This document shows positions 26,201 to 37,190 of a DNA stretch of 64,000 nucleotides, piece by piece. The notes beneath the pieces were generated by a model. That model was not told where the DNA came from, did not search any database, and saw only the letters and a program-made list of their open reading frames with translations. Location of the stretch: the NCBI GenBank assembly GCA_013397695.1, contig VYZI01000041.1:2106839-2170838 (forward strand). Direction: 5' to 3'. A program made the position numbers and the translations under genes. Position 1 is the first letter of the stretch; every line of letters begins with the position of its first letter. The stretch comes from Centropus unirufus (Eukaryota > Chordata > Aves > Cuculiformes > Centropidae).

Positions 26201-27861
26201 TCATTATGACAGGAAAAGAAAGATAAAACAGTTTAAACTGAAATTAACCATTTCAGTCTTCATCAGATTTATTCTCTAGCGACTGAGGTCCTCAACTTCC
26301 TGTCACTGTGGCATGGGAAAATCCTTGATTTTGCAGTGACACGTTCACCCCTGGATGACATCCTTGTCCGAAACTTCTGGAACCTCTTTTTCACTATAGC
26401 TTTCCCCTTTTCTTTCCTAAACTCTCCTGTTTTCCCCCTACCCCTGCCCTGTTACGCAGAGATTAGCTACCTGTGTCTGATCCATCTATTCGGAGCATGT
26501 ACCAAAACGCAGCTGCCTGTACTCTAAGAATGAAAAGGTTTTGTCAAGAGTCCCTGAAACACATCTAGAATGAATTGTTGAGAAGTCTCGAATGACTCAA
26601 GTGTTAAAACAGCTTGTACCCATTTCTATGACTTTCCCGTCACTTCATGTATATTATCTGTGGTGTTTTCTTTACTTCAGGCTCACATCCTGAGTACATC
26701 CTGTAATTCTATGAATTTACTTTTGTTCACCAAACATCCCTATAAAACTTAAACTTTTCAGTTGTACATGGTGACTTTTTTCCTAATTTCATGATCCATC
26801 ACGCTGTTTTAAACATGATATTCCTCTGAAACAGCTACATTCTAATAAGCTCTGAAAAGGACATTAGCACATTCTTCACGACAGGGTATGCATGTATTTG
26901 TACCCTTTGGTCATTACATAAACCATGCAATTAAATATTATTTAATTTTAGAAATAAAAGATAAATTTTCACATGTGTAACCAGTTTTCCTCCCCTTTGA
27001 TGGAAATTTAGGTTGCTTTTCCAAAAATCTCCTTTTTTTATTATAAACCATGATTTATTTTAGTTTACACTGCTAAATGCAGTGGCACAAAACTGATTTC
27101 AGAGTATTAAGTCCTATTTAGATTAATTTTAATTTTATTACTATAGTGCCCACAGGGTTTACCTTTTCTGTGTGTTTCTTTGGAAAGAGCAAATTCTTCT
27201 TAAAACAATCCTGTGTTCAAAAAATGCATAATAGAAACCAGTAAATGCTGCATGCGTGAGGAAGTGGGAGGGAGGTATAAAATAAATAAACCAATGAACA
27301 AACACACCCATGATTCATATATAAAACAGTTGCAAGAGATGCTAAAATCAGGTGCTAGCTATTTGTTTTCCCTAAAATTAGGTACGTTAACATCTGATGA
27401 TAGTTGAGCATGACTTCCATGCCGTATCATTTATAACACTTGTCCATCTGGCTTACTGTAAATCTGCCTTGGTGAATTTGTCTCCAGCGCTCTGGGGAGT
27501 GTAGCATGCTCCATGCTCTACTTCTTCCCCATCTAAATGCTTCCTTCACTGAGCAGCCTATCTGAGCAAAAGGGTTTGGGATGTCCTGGCAGGCACATCC
27601 CCAGCTGTACCTACAGCAGTCTTGGCAGGAGCCGCATCTTCAGGCTCTGGGTTACAGGTGTTTGGGGTAACCCTCCAAAGAAAATGTGGGCATATCCACA
27701 TACTTAACTGACTGACCGTGTCTTTCCTGCATATCTGCTGAAGTTTTTAACCAGTGTCTTTGACCTTAATTTCTTCAAAGTCTCTAAAAATGAGCTAAGG
27801 TTTGATACCTGCTTGTGTCCTTTTCAGAGCTGTGTCCACCATGAATTGCTTAACGAGCTCA

Positions 27862-27873
27862 TTAGGGCCCTAA
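27862..27873. repeat. 12-bp perfect palindrome TTAGGGCCCTAA
   Basis: TTAGGGCCCTAA is self-complementary. It is followed by two copies of 'taagctaag' (27870-27878 and 27888-27896). The half-site TTAGGG equals one vertebrate telomere unit, but a single inverted pair is not an interstitial telomere tract. Short palindromes of this size occur by chance in a window this long. Confidence 0.6.
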
Positions 27874-28745
27874 GCTAAGCAGTCATTTAAGCTAAGAATG
27901 CTTTTAAGACCCATTGAAAGGACTGGGACTACCTATGCCCAAAGCAGAGCCATCTTTTCAGTGCTTGCATACCTCAGACAAAACAATTTAAATTTGGGAT
28001 TAAAGTTTATTGTGTTTGAACAGAATCAGTGCTATAGTTACTTCATATTTTTATTAGAAACTATTACTATTTTGATTTTTATTAAAAATAATTTGGAGCC
28101 TTCTAACATAATCTTCCCTAATTTACCTCAGGAATTTAGGTTACCTCTATGCACCTTGTTATTTGGATTCCTTCCATTTAGCCAAATGTATTACAGTATT
28201 AAAGTTCCCAGTAAATGCCATGGAGCTTTGCTACTTCTTGTCTTTTGCTGTCAAAATTTTCTTTGGAGTATGGGGTTTTACTTTTTTTTTGTTTTACCTT
28301 CTACTGGTTACTTTTTTATTAGTGAGTGATAATTGAATGGAAGAGTGTCAATGACAGTGAGAGGCATAATTCACACAGTGGAAACTTATTCTTTGAAATA
28401 AGGTTCTGTAATAATTTCTAAGGAAGTAACAGAGTAAGCAAAAAGACAAAAAGACCTGCTGAAAAAATATAACATACAACTAATAAATAAAACATAGAAA
28501 TTAAAATAGCAAATGGTACATTTTAAAATGAGGCTTACTTTAACTAATTGGGATAAAAATAAAGTAGGAATACGCTTTATTTACATTATGAATTTTTTAA
28601 TAAATTGTTAAAAGTGTTGTTGGTTACTTCGATGCCTTATATAATGTGATAATTTTGCCAGTTTTCCCATCATGGAAAAAATGAGATTCTATAATGTTCT
28701 CTTGTTCCACCTTTTCTCTGTAGAGGAAAAAAATTCTGTTTTTTT

Positions 28746-28770
28746 GTTTGTTTGTTTGTTTGTTTTGTTT
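28746..28770 (+). repeat. (GTTT)n microsatellite
   Basis: Five G residues at exact 4-nt spacing (28746, 28750, 28754, 28758, 28762) form a GTTT repeat that degrades to GTTTT and then 'aatttgatctgatttgatttc'. It is preceded by T7. It is likely polymorphic in length. Confidence 0.9.
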
Positions 28771-29838
28771 TAATTTGATCTGATTTGATTTCATTATTAT
28801 CAAGCATACTCTTGCCTACCACTGTCAAAACCAAAGGCATGAATTAAAATATTTCATTAGAATAACTTATCTCAGAAGACCCTTTTTTCCAAGATTTTGC
28901 TAGCACTTCAACAAATATTTTTCTGGGAAAGTGTATGTTTTATCTGACCAATAGAAAGAGTTCTTAATCTTAAAAGTTTAACTTCTTTCAGCTTTATGCT
29001 ACCTCGAGCAGGTTTCCCTGGGATCTGCACCCCAGCCTAACCTATTCCTCCTGTGCAATGTAGGAACTAGAAAAATAAAGATGGAATAATGCCTTCTGAT
29101 TCTGTTACACTGCATCTGTATGGGAGGATAAATGCAGATCTTTTTAATGGGTGAGAAGTAGCCAGGAAGCGAGTGCCAGTAGCATTCTCTGTCTCTTGGC
29201 AGTATCCTTGCCAAACCTTCTTGCTTGGGTTTGAGGTAGATACTGGCCTTTACAAGGGGAAGAAAGAATTTAGCCTCTTTTTTACATCAATGTCTTCACA
29301 AAAAAGTTTAGAAATCAGTCCAAAGAGCATCAATTGTTATTCATGTCATTAACTATAATTTTTAAAGTCCAGAAATAACTTTGCAAACCTCTTTTGAAGT
29401 AAAACTTGTTGATTATTTTGCAGTAAATGTCATTACCAGCAAAATAAGTTCTGCATTCTTAGAAAAAAATTTCTTTACTATAAATTAGGTATATAATAAA
29501 TATAAACCAAAATAACAGAGAGACAAATAAATCAGTACCATTCTCTTAGGAATTCTATGAGTCATTTATTTAACATTCTTCCACCATGTTCTAATTTCTG
29601 GAAAATCTGAGCAGATGTTGATAATATAAGGGTATTGCACATTCCTTCCAGAAGCCATACAGTGCTCTAAAATCTGTAATTTATGTACTGTGTAACAAGA
29701 CCTATGTAGATGTTGACTGAATGTCCATATTTTTGCATTTCTATTTCAATATGTTTTGCAAAGAAATTTCCTAGGTTTTTTGCTCTTTCCTTAAATTATT
29801 TCAGAAACAAAAACTCACTGAGGTACTCATAAATATGT

Positions 29839-29875
29839 TTGAGTTATACAATGGCAGATTGGAAGGGCCATAGGA
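29839..29875 (-). mobile_element. Very weak possible CR1 remnant
   Basis: The string 'acaatggcagattggaagggcc' recalls the inverted CR1 3' end ('agaatggtttgggttggaagggacc'). The usual 'tcatagaatcatagaa' terminal repeat and the 'ccatgggcagggaca' block are both missing. It is recorded because the orientation and spacing fit, but chance similarity is quite possible. Confidence 0.2.
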
Positions 29876-30756
29876 AGGATCTTACAGCTGTAATAATTTC
29901 ACCTTTTTAAGTTAAGAAGATAATTCCCTGCTGCTCATGTTTCAGCTTACTCCATATGCTCCAGGGATTAGGGTATAAAGTAATCCAGATCTATTGTGAC
30001 TGTAGTTCATGGTGAAGAATAAGACTTCAGTATTTCCGTAGGAAGACTGAATTATACCCTTTTGTGGTAAATCCCTTGCTTGCCTGCATCTAGATAAATG
30101 AAGGGATTTTGCAGACTGATTTGAAGTTTAAGATTGCAATTAAAAGCATATAAAAATTACATGCACGAAGAGGCCAATCTAGTTTTATCGTCTTTCAAGC
30201 ACTTTCTGGAAGGATTTCTTCCCTTCCTATTTTCTTTCTCATGGTCTTTTTTCCATTCTCCGTAAAGAGATAAACTGCTAAATTCAGTTTGAATACAATT
30301 TAGTAGGTTACCAGAGTAATGTTTTCCTTCTCCACATACAGAAGGTTTCAAGACCACTATCTAATTTTGCCATTTGGAATGGAAAATGTAGAGCCAAGTT
30401 TTGTGACACAGAGAAAAATACTAAGATCTTGAACTTATTTAGCTTTGGATGAAGAATGGAGGAAGAAGGCGGTTAATAGATAACACATTGCAATCACACC
30501 ATGGAGAAAGGTAATTGTGAAGTGAAAACCCCTGCATCATCCCAAACAAGTTTTGATAAATTTTCTTTTCAGATGATTAAGTTTCAGCATCGACCTGTTC
30601 TGCATTATTTGCACAGCTGCCTGTGTAACTATTAGTGACTATAAGTTTCTACAAGTTATCTACCCTACCTTAAAAAGAGATCTTATAAAATTCCCTGCAC
30701 ACAATACTTGTGAAATAGATCAGAAGTTTCAGAGTGTGTTTTGCAAAAGTTATAAA

Positions 30757-30775
30757 CAATGTGATTATCACATTG
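30757..30775. repeat. 8-bp inverted repeat, 3-nt loop
   Basis: CAATGTGA (30757-30764) pairs with TCACATTG (30768-30775) around TTA. The flanks are AT-rich. The CACATTG/CAATGTG arms contain an E-box-like CANNTG core, but no function is claimed. Confidence 0.6.
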
Positions 30776-31889
30776 AATATGTAATATATATTTTAAAATA
30801 ATTAAATTCTTAAGATTATTTTTACTCTCTTCTTGATTGTAATTAAGTTTTATGGGTAGCTGTAATTAACCTCTACTGATGTTAATTATGTGCAAAGTGG
30901 GATCTAGGAACTGCTGACCACGCAATTTGTTAAACGACTCAGGAGGTGATATGGATTGCACAGTGTTTATATGCATTCTTTCAACCTATTGTACAATGTG
31001 AAGCCGAAGTGGTGACAGTTGTGCTTTGAAAAAAAATATGCAGAATTTTTTTGCATAGTAATATCATTGACAGTCATTTATCTTGGACCTGAAATGACTA
31101 CAGGTTTCACCATGATACCTCTCTAAGGGCTTTGCTGTAGAAAACTTCTTTGTAAAAGGTTATCAAGCCTCATTAAACTCGATTAAACCTCTCAAAAGAC
31201 TCCTATGAAAGTCCAGTTCCACTAAGAGCCCATACAGAGAGTAGTAACACAACTCTGTGTACTACCTCTCCATTGACTTTCCAGGTCATGTCAGTAACCT
31301 TCTGAAATATGCAAGAGTGAGGACACAGTTATATTCTGTTTCAATATTTAAGGGTGCTGGCATTTCAACAAGTAACTGCTCAGACAGTTATCCTATATAA
31401 AGTCTAGATTTTATAGGTCAGTTTGGAGACTTTCAGGAAAATTTCTCACTCCATTAGCCTACAGAGGATTAATGACTTCTGTTTTATGCAGGGATCAAAA
31501 CTTTTTATCAGTGAATCATTACTCCAAGCTGGAAATAGTGCTAGAATTAAAGGCTTAAAAAATTCTACAAACAGGCTGAAGGAATTAAACTGAAACAGCC
31601 CATTTTGTGTTAAAATGAAAAAAGTTTAACTGGCCATAGGCATGTTTAAAATGGGGCGAGGGGAACAACAAATAAAAAACCCAAACATAAAATCCCACAC
31701 ACACCCAAAAAAATCACAAAATAATTCAACATTCTGGTTTTATGTGTGAGCAAAGGCTAATAAGAATCCAGGGTGGAAGCTCTCTAGTAATAATTGAAGG
31801 CTCAAGAATCCACCTCTGTCAGGAGGGCTGAAACATTTAGGGCCTCTGAAAATATCTTAGTCATTATCTTTGTAGGTCTACTCCAGTTC

Positions 31890-31970
31890 TGCTGCTTGGG
31901 AGAAGTAGCACGGGGGAAATTCATTGAGTTTCTAATAATGGTCTTGTATGGAATACATTTCTATGATTCT
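31890..31970 (+). mobile_element. Possible degraded CR1 tail
   Basis: The end of this segment, 'acatttctatgattct' (31955-31970), resembles the CR1 terminal repeat. The preceding 'tctaataatggtcttgtatgg' can be loosely aligned to the family's 'tagatgatctctaaaggtc' zone. Nothing further upstream is convincing, and the terminal motif is short enough to arise by chance. Listed as a candidate only. Confidence 0.3.
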
Positions 31971-32057
31971 TGTGACCATTTAGAAGATTTACCAACTTCC
32001 TCGGTGTGATGAAACCACTCCAGAACTAATCCCTCACAGGTACTCTCTCTTGGAAAT

Positions 32058-32082
32058 NNNNNNNNNNNNNNNNNNNNNNNNN
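32058..32082. other. Assembly gap (25 N)
   Basis: Twenty-five consecutive N separate 'ctcttggaaat' from 'cactgactaaatt'. The fixed round length suggests a gap of unknown or nominal size in a draft assembly. Any feature that spanned it is lost. The real distance between the two sides is not known. Confidence 0.99.
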
Positions 32083-32396
32083 CACTGACTAAATTGCTTT
32101 ACTAGTGTACTGCTTCCAGATGGGAAATGGTTAATTTCCTGGGTTTGCTGTGTATATATCTATTTTTTACAAGAAACTGAGCAGGGACATAGCTGGACAA
32201 CTGACTAAACTGGCCAGTGAGGTACTCCATGCCAGCAACATCAGGTCCAATATATAAGGGGTTGGCAGCACAAGGTGGTGCAGCTCAGGTGTGTGGTTAT
32301 GGAGCATGGCTGGCGATTCCACATCAGGAACATGACAGTTGCTAGTTTTCAAGCAGTAAGCAATTTTCATCATGTATCACCTCTTTTGTACATTCT

Positions 32397-32419
32397 TTTA
32401 TTATTATTATTGTTGTTGT
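32397..32419 (+). repeat. (TTA)n(TTG)n trinucleotide repeat
   Basis: About five TTA units run directly into three TTG units and then T7. The compound form suggests point mutation of an older TTA array. The leucine-rich frame 32275-32472 gets its leucine run from this repeat. Confidence 0.85.
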
Positions 32420-34267
32420 ATTTTTTTACTTTCTCTTCTGCTCTCTTAAGCTGTTCTTATCCCAAGCCGTGAGTTTTACCTCCTTTGTTTCCAATCCTTC
32501 TCCTCATTCCACTGGTGGCGGGCATGAGGGAGGGAAAAGGAGGAGTGAGCAAGCAGGCAGCCACGTGATTCTTTGTTTCTGGGTTGGAGCTAAATCTAGC
32601 ATCAAAACAATTAGCATCAGAAAAATACAAGATCAATGCTTTATTAATATCACCTTTTCATAATACTAAAGGTTATTTCATTAGTAATTTCTTGTGAGTT
32701 GGAATTAAATTGCCCAATGTCATAGTGATATCAAGCCAGTATCACCACAAAACTCTGTCCAGGTAAACATACTTTGGTATTTATTTTGAATATTTAATAC
32801 TTTAAAGTACTTGTGAGGCAACAAATTGAAAACGCAATTTATACTAGCAACATATTCCATGCACTAGAAATCAGCATATCTTAAAGGTTGATAATGGTTC
32901 AAGCGTTATTTTCCTCTTTGCTAATCACTTCTTCTGTATAATCGCAATGTGTCAGTATGACAGTGATCCAAAACAGACTCGTTATGCTATTCACAACAGA
33001 AGCGTTCCATTGCAAAAATACCACACACAAACTGGCTAAAGTTTCTTATGCCTAAGTAGTTCCCATCTATAAGCAAGCCAAAGTTTCCCCTCAGTTTACT
33101 CAATGATCTACAACCATAATCTAGACCAATTCTTTCCCCCCACACTTAGGTCTTGTCCCACGCCTCAGAAACAAGCAATTGCCTCATGGCTGATAAAAGC
33201 AGATTTTCATATTAATTCCCACAAACCACCTTACTACCTGTTTTCCTAGTCATCGCAGAAAATATCACTATCATCACACCAGTCTTATAGAAGTAACATC
33301 AGTTCAGATCTCTTTGTGTTTCCAGTAGACAAAGTATGTCTAGCTTTTGCAGACTTTTTTTCTGAATAACATAAGTAAAACATAGACAAAAAAAAACGTA
33401 GACAAAAAGCACAAAGAGGAATCTTTCCACTTGCTTTTTTGTACTCGTATCACTTATTCTTTTGCCCAACATTGATAAATGTAGTCTTCCCTATTTCCCC
33501 CCCCTAATCTTCCAGAAAAGTATTCAGGAAAGAAAAAAAAGCAGTTATCTGGTATTATTTCTGTTAGTCTAATCGAATACAAGCTGCTCTCCATCAGTTT
33601 CTAAGCTGCTTACAATCTATTCCCATTTTCTTACTATTGCCCTACGATTTCTTAAATACTCTCCTATTCATTACAGAGAAGTCACTTGTCTGGCTCTCGA
33701 CTAGTCCTTGCCATCAACCTCCTGTATTGCTGGATTCACGTTAAAACAATCTCCCGCCTTTTTACTGTGATGACTCTTGTACCTGCAGGGAGTTATCTAC
33801 AAATAAGTGCAGTTATCTCTCTCTCTTCCTTCAGTGCCATAATTCCATTAGAAGCTTACAAAAACTTCATGAAAGTTTGAAATACTAAGTACTGCCTATC
33901 TCCTCTCCTGTGCTGTTTCATACTTTGGATTGGTCTGCCCATGGGCTGCCTCTTCTTTTGTACACTGAACACAACTTCCCAGGGACAAAGACAGTCTTCA
34001 TGTACTTGTAGAGCAGATACAAAAGAGAGCTCGAGAACAGGGCTAATTGTGAAATAATCTGTTATATCAGTTAATGGTACTTAGTATATTACTGCTTTTT
34101 GTAATTATATGTACAATACTTACAGATTTCATGAATAAGATAAACAATATTCTCCAAGTGTTAAGCAGATTGTGATTTCCCCAAAGAACCTGTTTGAGGT
34201 TTCTAAGCAGATTTTTAATTTACCATCAGTACCTTTGAGCTTGTTTTCAGATGATTTGCAATAAGTA

Positions 34268-34410
34268 ATAGACAGTCTGGGGATGCTGTGAAGACTCCCT
34301 CACCGTAGGTTTTCAAGAAGACTCTTGACAAACACCTGTCAGTAAAGACATGGGAATAGATGATCTGACTTTGGGGCAAGGGGCTTATCTAGCTACTGGA
34401 TTCTTTCTAT
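34268..34410 (+). mobile_element. CR1 LINE fragment, 3' end
   Basis: The blocks 'ggttttcaagaagactcttgacaaacacctgtc' (34310-34342) and 'ggggcttatctagctactgg' follow the CR1 3' pattern 'ggttttcaagangnggctggacaaacacctgtc ... ggggactggactagatga', and lie in the right order on the plus strand. The terminal 8-mer repeat is degraded ('attctttctatcac'), so the copy is old. It is 5'-truncated and non-coding. The subfamily cannot be named by eye. Confidence 0.75.
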
Positions 34411-37089
34411 CACTCAGTTTCTCGATCTCCATTTCAAAGATAATGGAAGTCTCATCTTAAAAGTTATGACTATGGAAATCACACAAATAGGGAAATAAAC
34501 CTGCAGAAAACATGTCACCATGTGAACTTAGTGCTTGGGTGCCAGATGTGTACCCCCAGGTTAAGGTACTCCTCCCTTACCTGGTTATGTGGCTAGATCA
34601 GATGCAGCATTATATCGAGCAAGTTTGTTCTAAAACTACTGCAGGTGACTCCACTCAGCAATATCAATCATATGAGCCAGCTTGGGGCTTCAAGGACAAA
34701 GGAAGCTGGTTTTAATCCACAGGTAGGAATAGCATTTACTGGGAAAAATTGAGTCGCTCCTTTTCCAGTTGCTTAAGCTACATGTCAGGCTTTTATGGTC
34801 AGACTCCCTGGTGAACAAAATTGATTTTGGTTATCTTATACCATGTCCAAGAATACAAACATTTATTTATGCAGGGTCCTATCTGTGAAATATGTAATTA
34901 GATCACTGGTGCATTTTATTGTCTTTCCAACAGAGCTTTGGAGAGGCATCTTAGGAAGTGTGTACATCTGCTTCAGTGAGTCATATCAAGTAAATCCAAA
35001 GTCCTCTTTAGACCTTACTGAGTTTTGTCGGTGGGGAAAAAAGAGAAGATTTCACCTTCTGTTGTGTAGTCATTTATAAAGCTGAATTTGTTAGCCAATA
35101 TTTTTATTTGATATTTAATATAATATTTCTCTTTCCTGTTGACTTTGAATGTAGATTTGAGTTTTAACTTGTGTTCTTTATGAAGAACAGTTGACATAAA
35201 CAAATGCATTGTTTTTAATAGTTGTGTGATTTGGGCATAAATTCAATCCATACTTGGCCAGAAGTAATTATTTTATCAATAGAGTTCTTAGTGAGCATTA
35301 CAAACAACAGGTGATCTCTATCATCTATACTTGTACCAAGACTGGTCAGAAGTTCACTCCAGTCTACAATAGTTTAACATGAAGGGAAAACTTACAAATA
35401 GTCCTCATACAATAAAGAAAATAACAAGTGTTGGTAGTGAGAACATTCTACATTGGTGATTAGTTTTCAATTATTTTAAATACAAAAGTGTACTCTTCCG
35501 GGATGGTATTTTCATGTCAGGTGTATCCAGTCCAAATTAATTTGTGTTAAGGAAGTTGTACATCCTCAGTATAATATAATTCACATTGCTATTTCTTATA
35601 GGACTGTTATTGACAAAATTCTTTGTCTATCTCTATGACCATGTGTGAGACCAATAGGTCCCTACCAAAAATGATTCAACCTCAGAGAGATTTAGTCCTA
35701 AACCAATCTAGTTTTATTTCTGCTACCAATTTTATTTATTTTCCCGGGCCACTACAAACCCACAATTCCAGTAATGAGAACTCCTTCCCGTGGTTTCCTC
35801 TCTCCCTTTCATGGCATTTTTTACGTTTTGCACCAATAGTTTTTGTCTCTCCAAAATTCCTATGTTGGTATTCAAGTCTTCCAATTGCTTTCTTATTGAC
35901 CTCATCTCTTCTTAGACAATCCTCTCCCCAGCTGTGTTCCTTCCTTGAATGAAACTTTCTAGTATGCTGCTCTAAGGTGTTTATATTAGCAAGTGCTTTC
36001 TCTCTCTCCTTTATCTGATCTGTAGTCCCATTCATATTGGTTTCCTCTGTCTGTATGTTAACACCAGATGGGCAGGAACTTGACGCTTTTGAATTTCATC
36101 TACAGCGAACTAATGCCACCTTGTAGCAATCTAACAGAGACTTTGAATGAGGAGAGCATACACCCTCCAAAATTTTTAATTCATCATCACTGGTTCATGG
36201 CTTAACCAACTGTTGGGCCAGCTGAGCATCTCTAGATTGCTGTCCTGTAAGGTGAAAGGACGGCAGAATACATGAAAATTACAAAAGCATTGCTTTATAA
36301 CTATAAATTACAAGTGCAACTGTGACTGTATGTGGTAACTATGCACATTTTCACATGAAACTATGGAGCTGGAGCTCTGAAAAAAATGCACCCAATCTGT
36401 GGTCTGTTTCCCCTGAATAATTTCTGTTTCCTTGAATAGCTTATTAGGAAAACTATTATTTTTTGAGAAGTTATGTTGTATGCTTTCTCAGATAATCAGT
36501 GTTTAGATATTATTTTTAAGTTATAGTCTGTAAAGTGTTTAAATTAATAACAGTATTATTTTTATCTCAATGCATATACTGACTGCTCTGTGTTTACATA
36601 ACAAAAAATCCTTCTAAAATCATTTTATTTGGGCAAAAAACAATTGATAGATGAATTGAACTGAGTGATGACATTATTCCTGGTTTATAAATTGTTCTGG
36701 AAAAAAAAGAAGAAAAAACACTTAAAAAATAATTGATAGAAAAGATATTTATCAAGAATAGAACCTGCCGGGGACAGAACAGTACCGTGAAATAAATGTG
36801 CGGTCAGCTTCTTCAGTGCTAACATTAACAAGGACTAAATAAACAGCTGTAGAGTATTTAAAATGTACTGTGGCTGCCGAGGTTTAGCTGATGAATTAAA
36901 TCTATTGCTGAGACAGCCTTGTCCAGTATGCATATATACTATGCTAATTATAAAATAACAACCTGGATTTTCAAGGGAACCTCAATGTGACACTTTAACT
37001 GTGGTCACAGCTTTAAGTAGGTAAATATCAATGACATGAATAAAGTGGGTATCTACACTGCTAATTAGAGATATTGCTGGCCAATGTCT

Positions 37090-37190
37090 GGCCCCAGACT
37101 ATGAGTCAGGAGACCTGTGTTCTTTCTGGGCCTCTTCTGTGACCTGAAGTTTGACCTCAGCTATTTCACCCCAGTGTTTCTACTTTATTA
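37090..37190 (+). mobile_element. Possible ancient MIR/CORE-like SINE
   Basis: The segment contains 'actatgagtcaggagacctg', then 'tgttctttctgggcctcttctgtgacctgaagtttgacctcagctatttcacccca'. In order, these blocks resemble the MIR/CORE-SINE consensus: a 'gagtcaggagacctgggttct' part, a 'ctgtgtgaccttgggcaag' part and a 'cctcagtttccccatctg' part. MIR-like copies are old and rare in birds, so a diverged copy of about 100 bp is plausible. There is no A/B box evidence, because the tRNA-like head is not recognisable. Identification is from memory of the family pattern only. Confidence 0.4.

Larger units (their letters stand above)
23301..32057. other. Non-coding DNA, centre part
   Basis: This is AT-rich unique sequence with one microsatellite and two doubtful CR1 remnants. 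The longest frame in the window (143 codons, 27898-28329, plus) is here. It is hydrophobic and phenylalanine/leucine-rich because the DNA is T-rich, and it has no family signature. A GC-richer patch at about 27480-27670 precedes it and contains no gene that I can identify. No tRNA-like B box or snRNA-like element was noticed. Confidence 0.65.

Noticed and set aside
27862..27873. Interstitial telomere sequence (TTAGGG)
   Set aside because: There is only one TTAGGG half-site in a palindrome and no tandem array.
27898..28329. Longest open frame in the window (143 codons, plus strand)
   Set aside because: At this AT content a stop is expected about every 16-18 codons, so roughly one frame of this length is expected by chance in six frames of 64 kb. 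The translation is hydrophobic because the DNA is T-rich, and no motif or splice context supports it.
35623..36035. Overlapping opposite-strand frames of 109 and 99 codons; the minus one is rich in K, E and R and looks nucleic-acid-binding
   Set aside because: The pyrimidine-rich plus strand forces K/E/R-rich codons on the minus strand. No zinc knuckle, coiled-coil heptads or LINE/gag motif could be seen.
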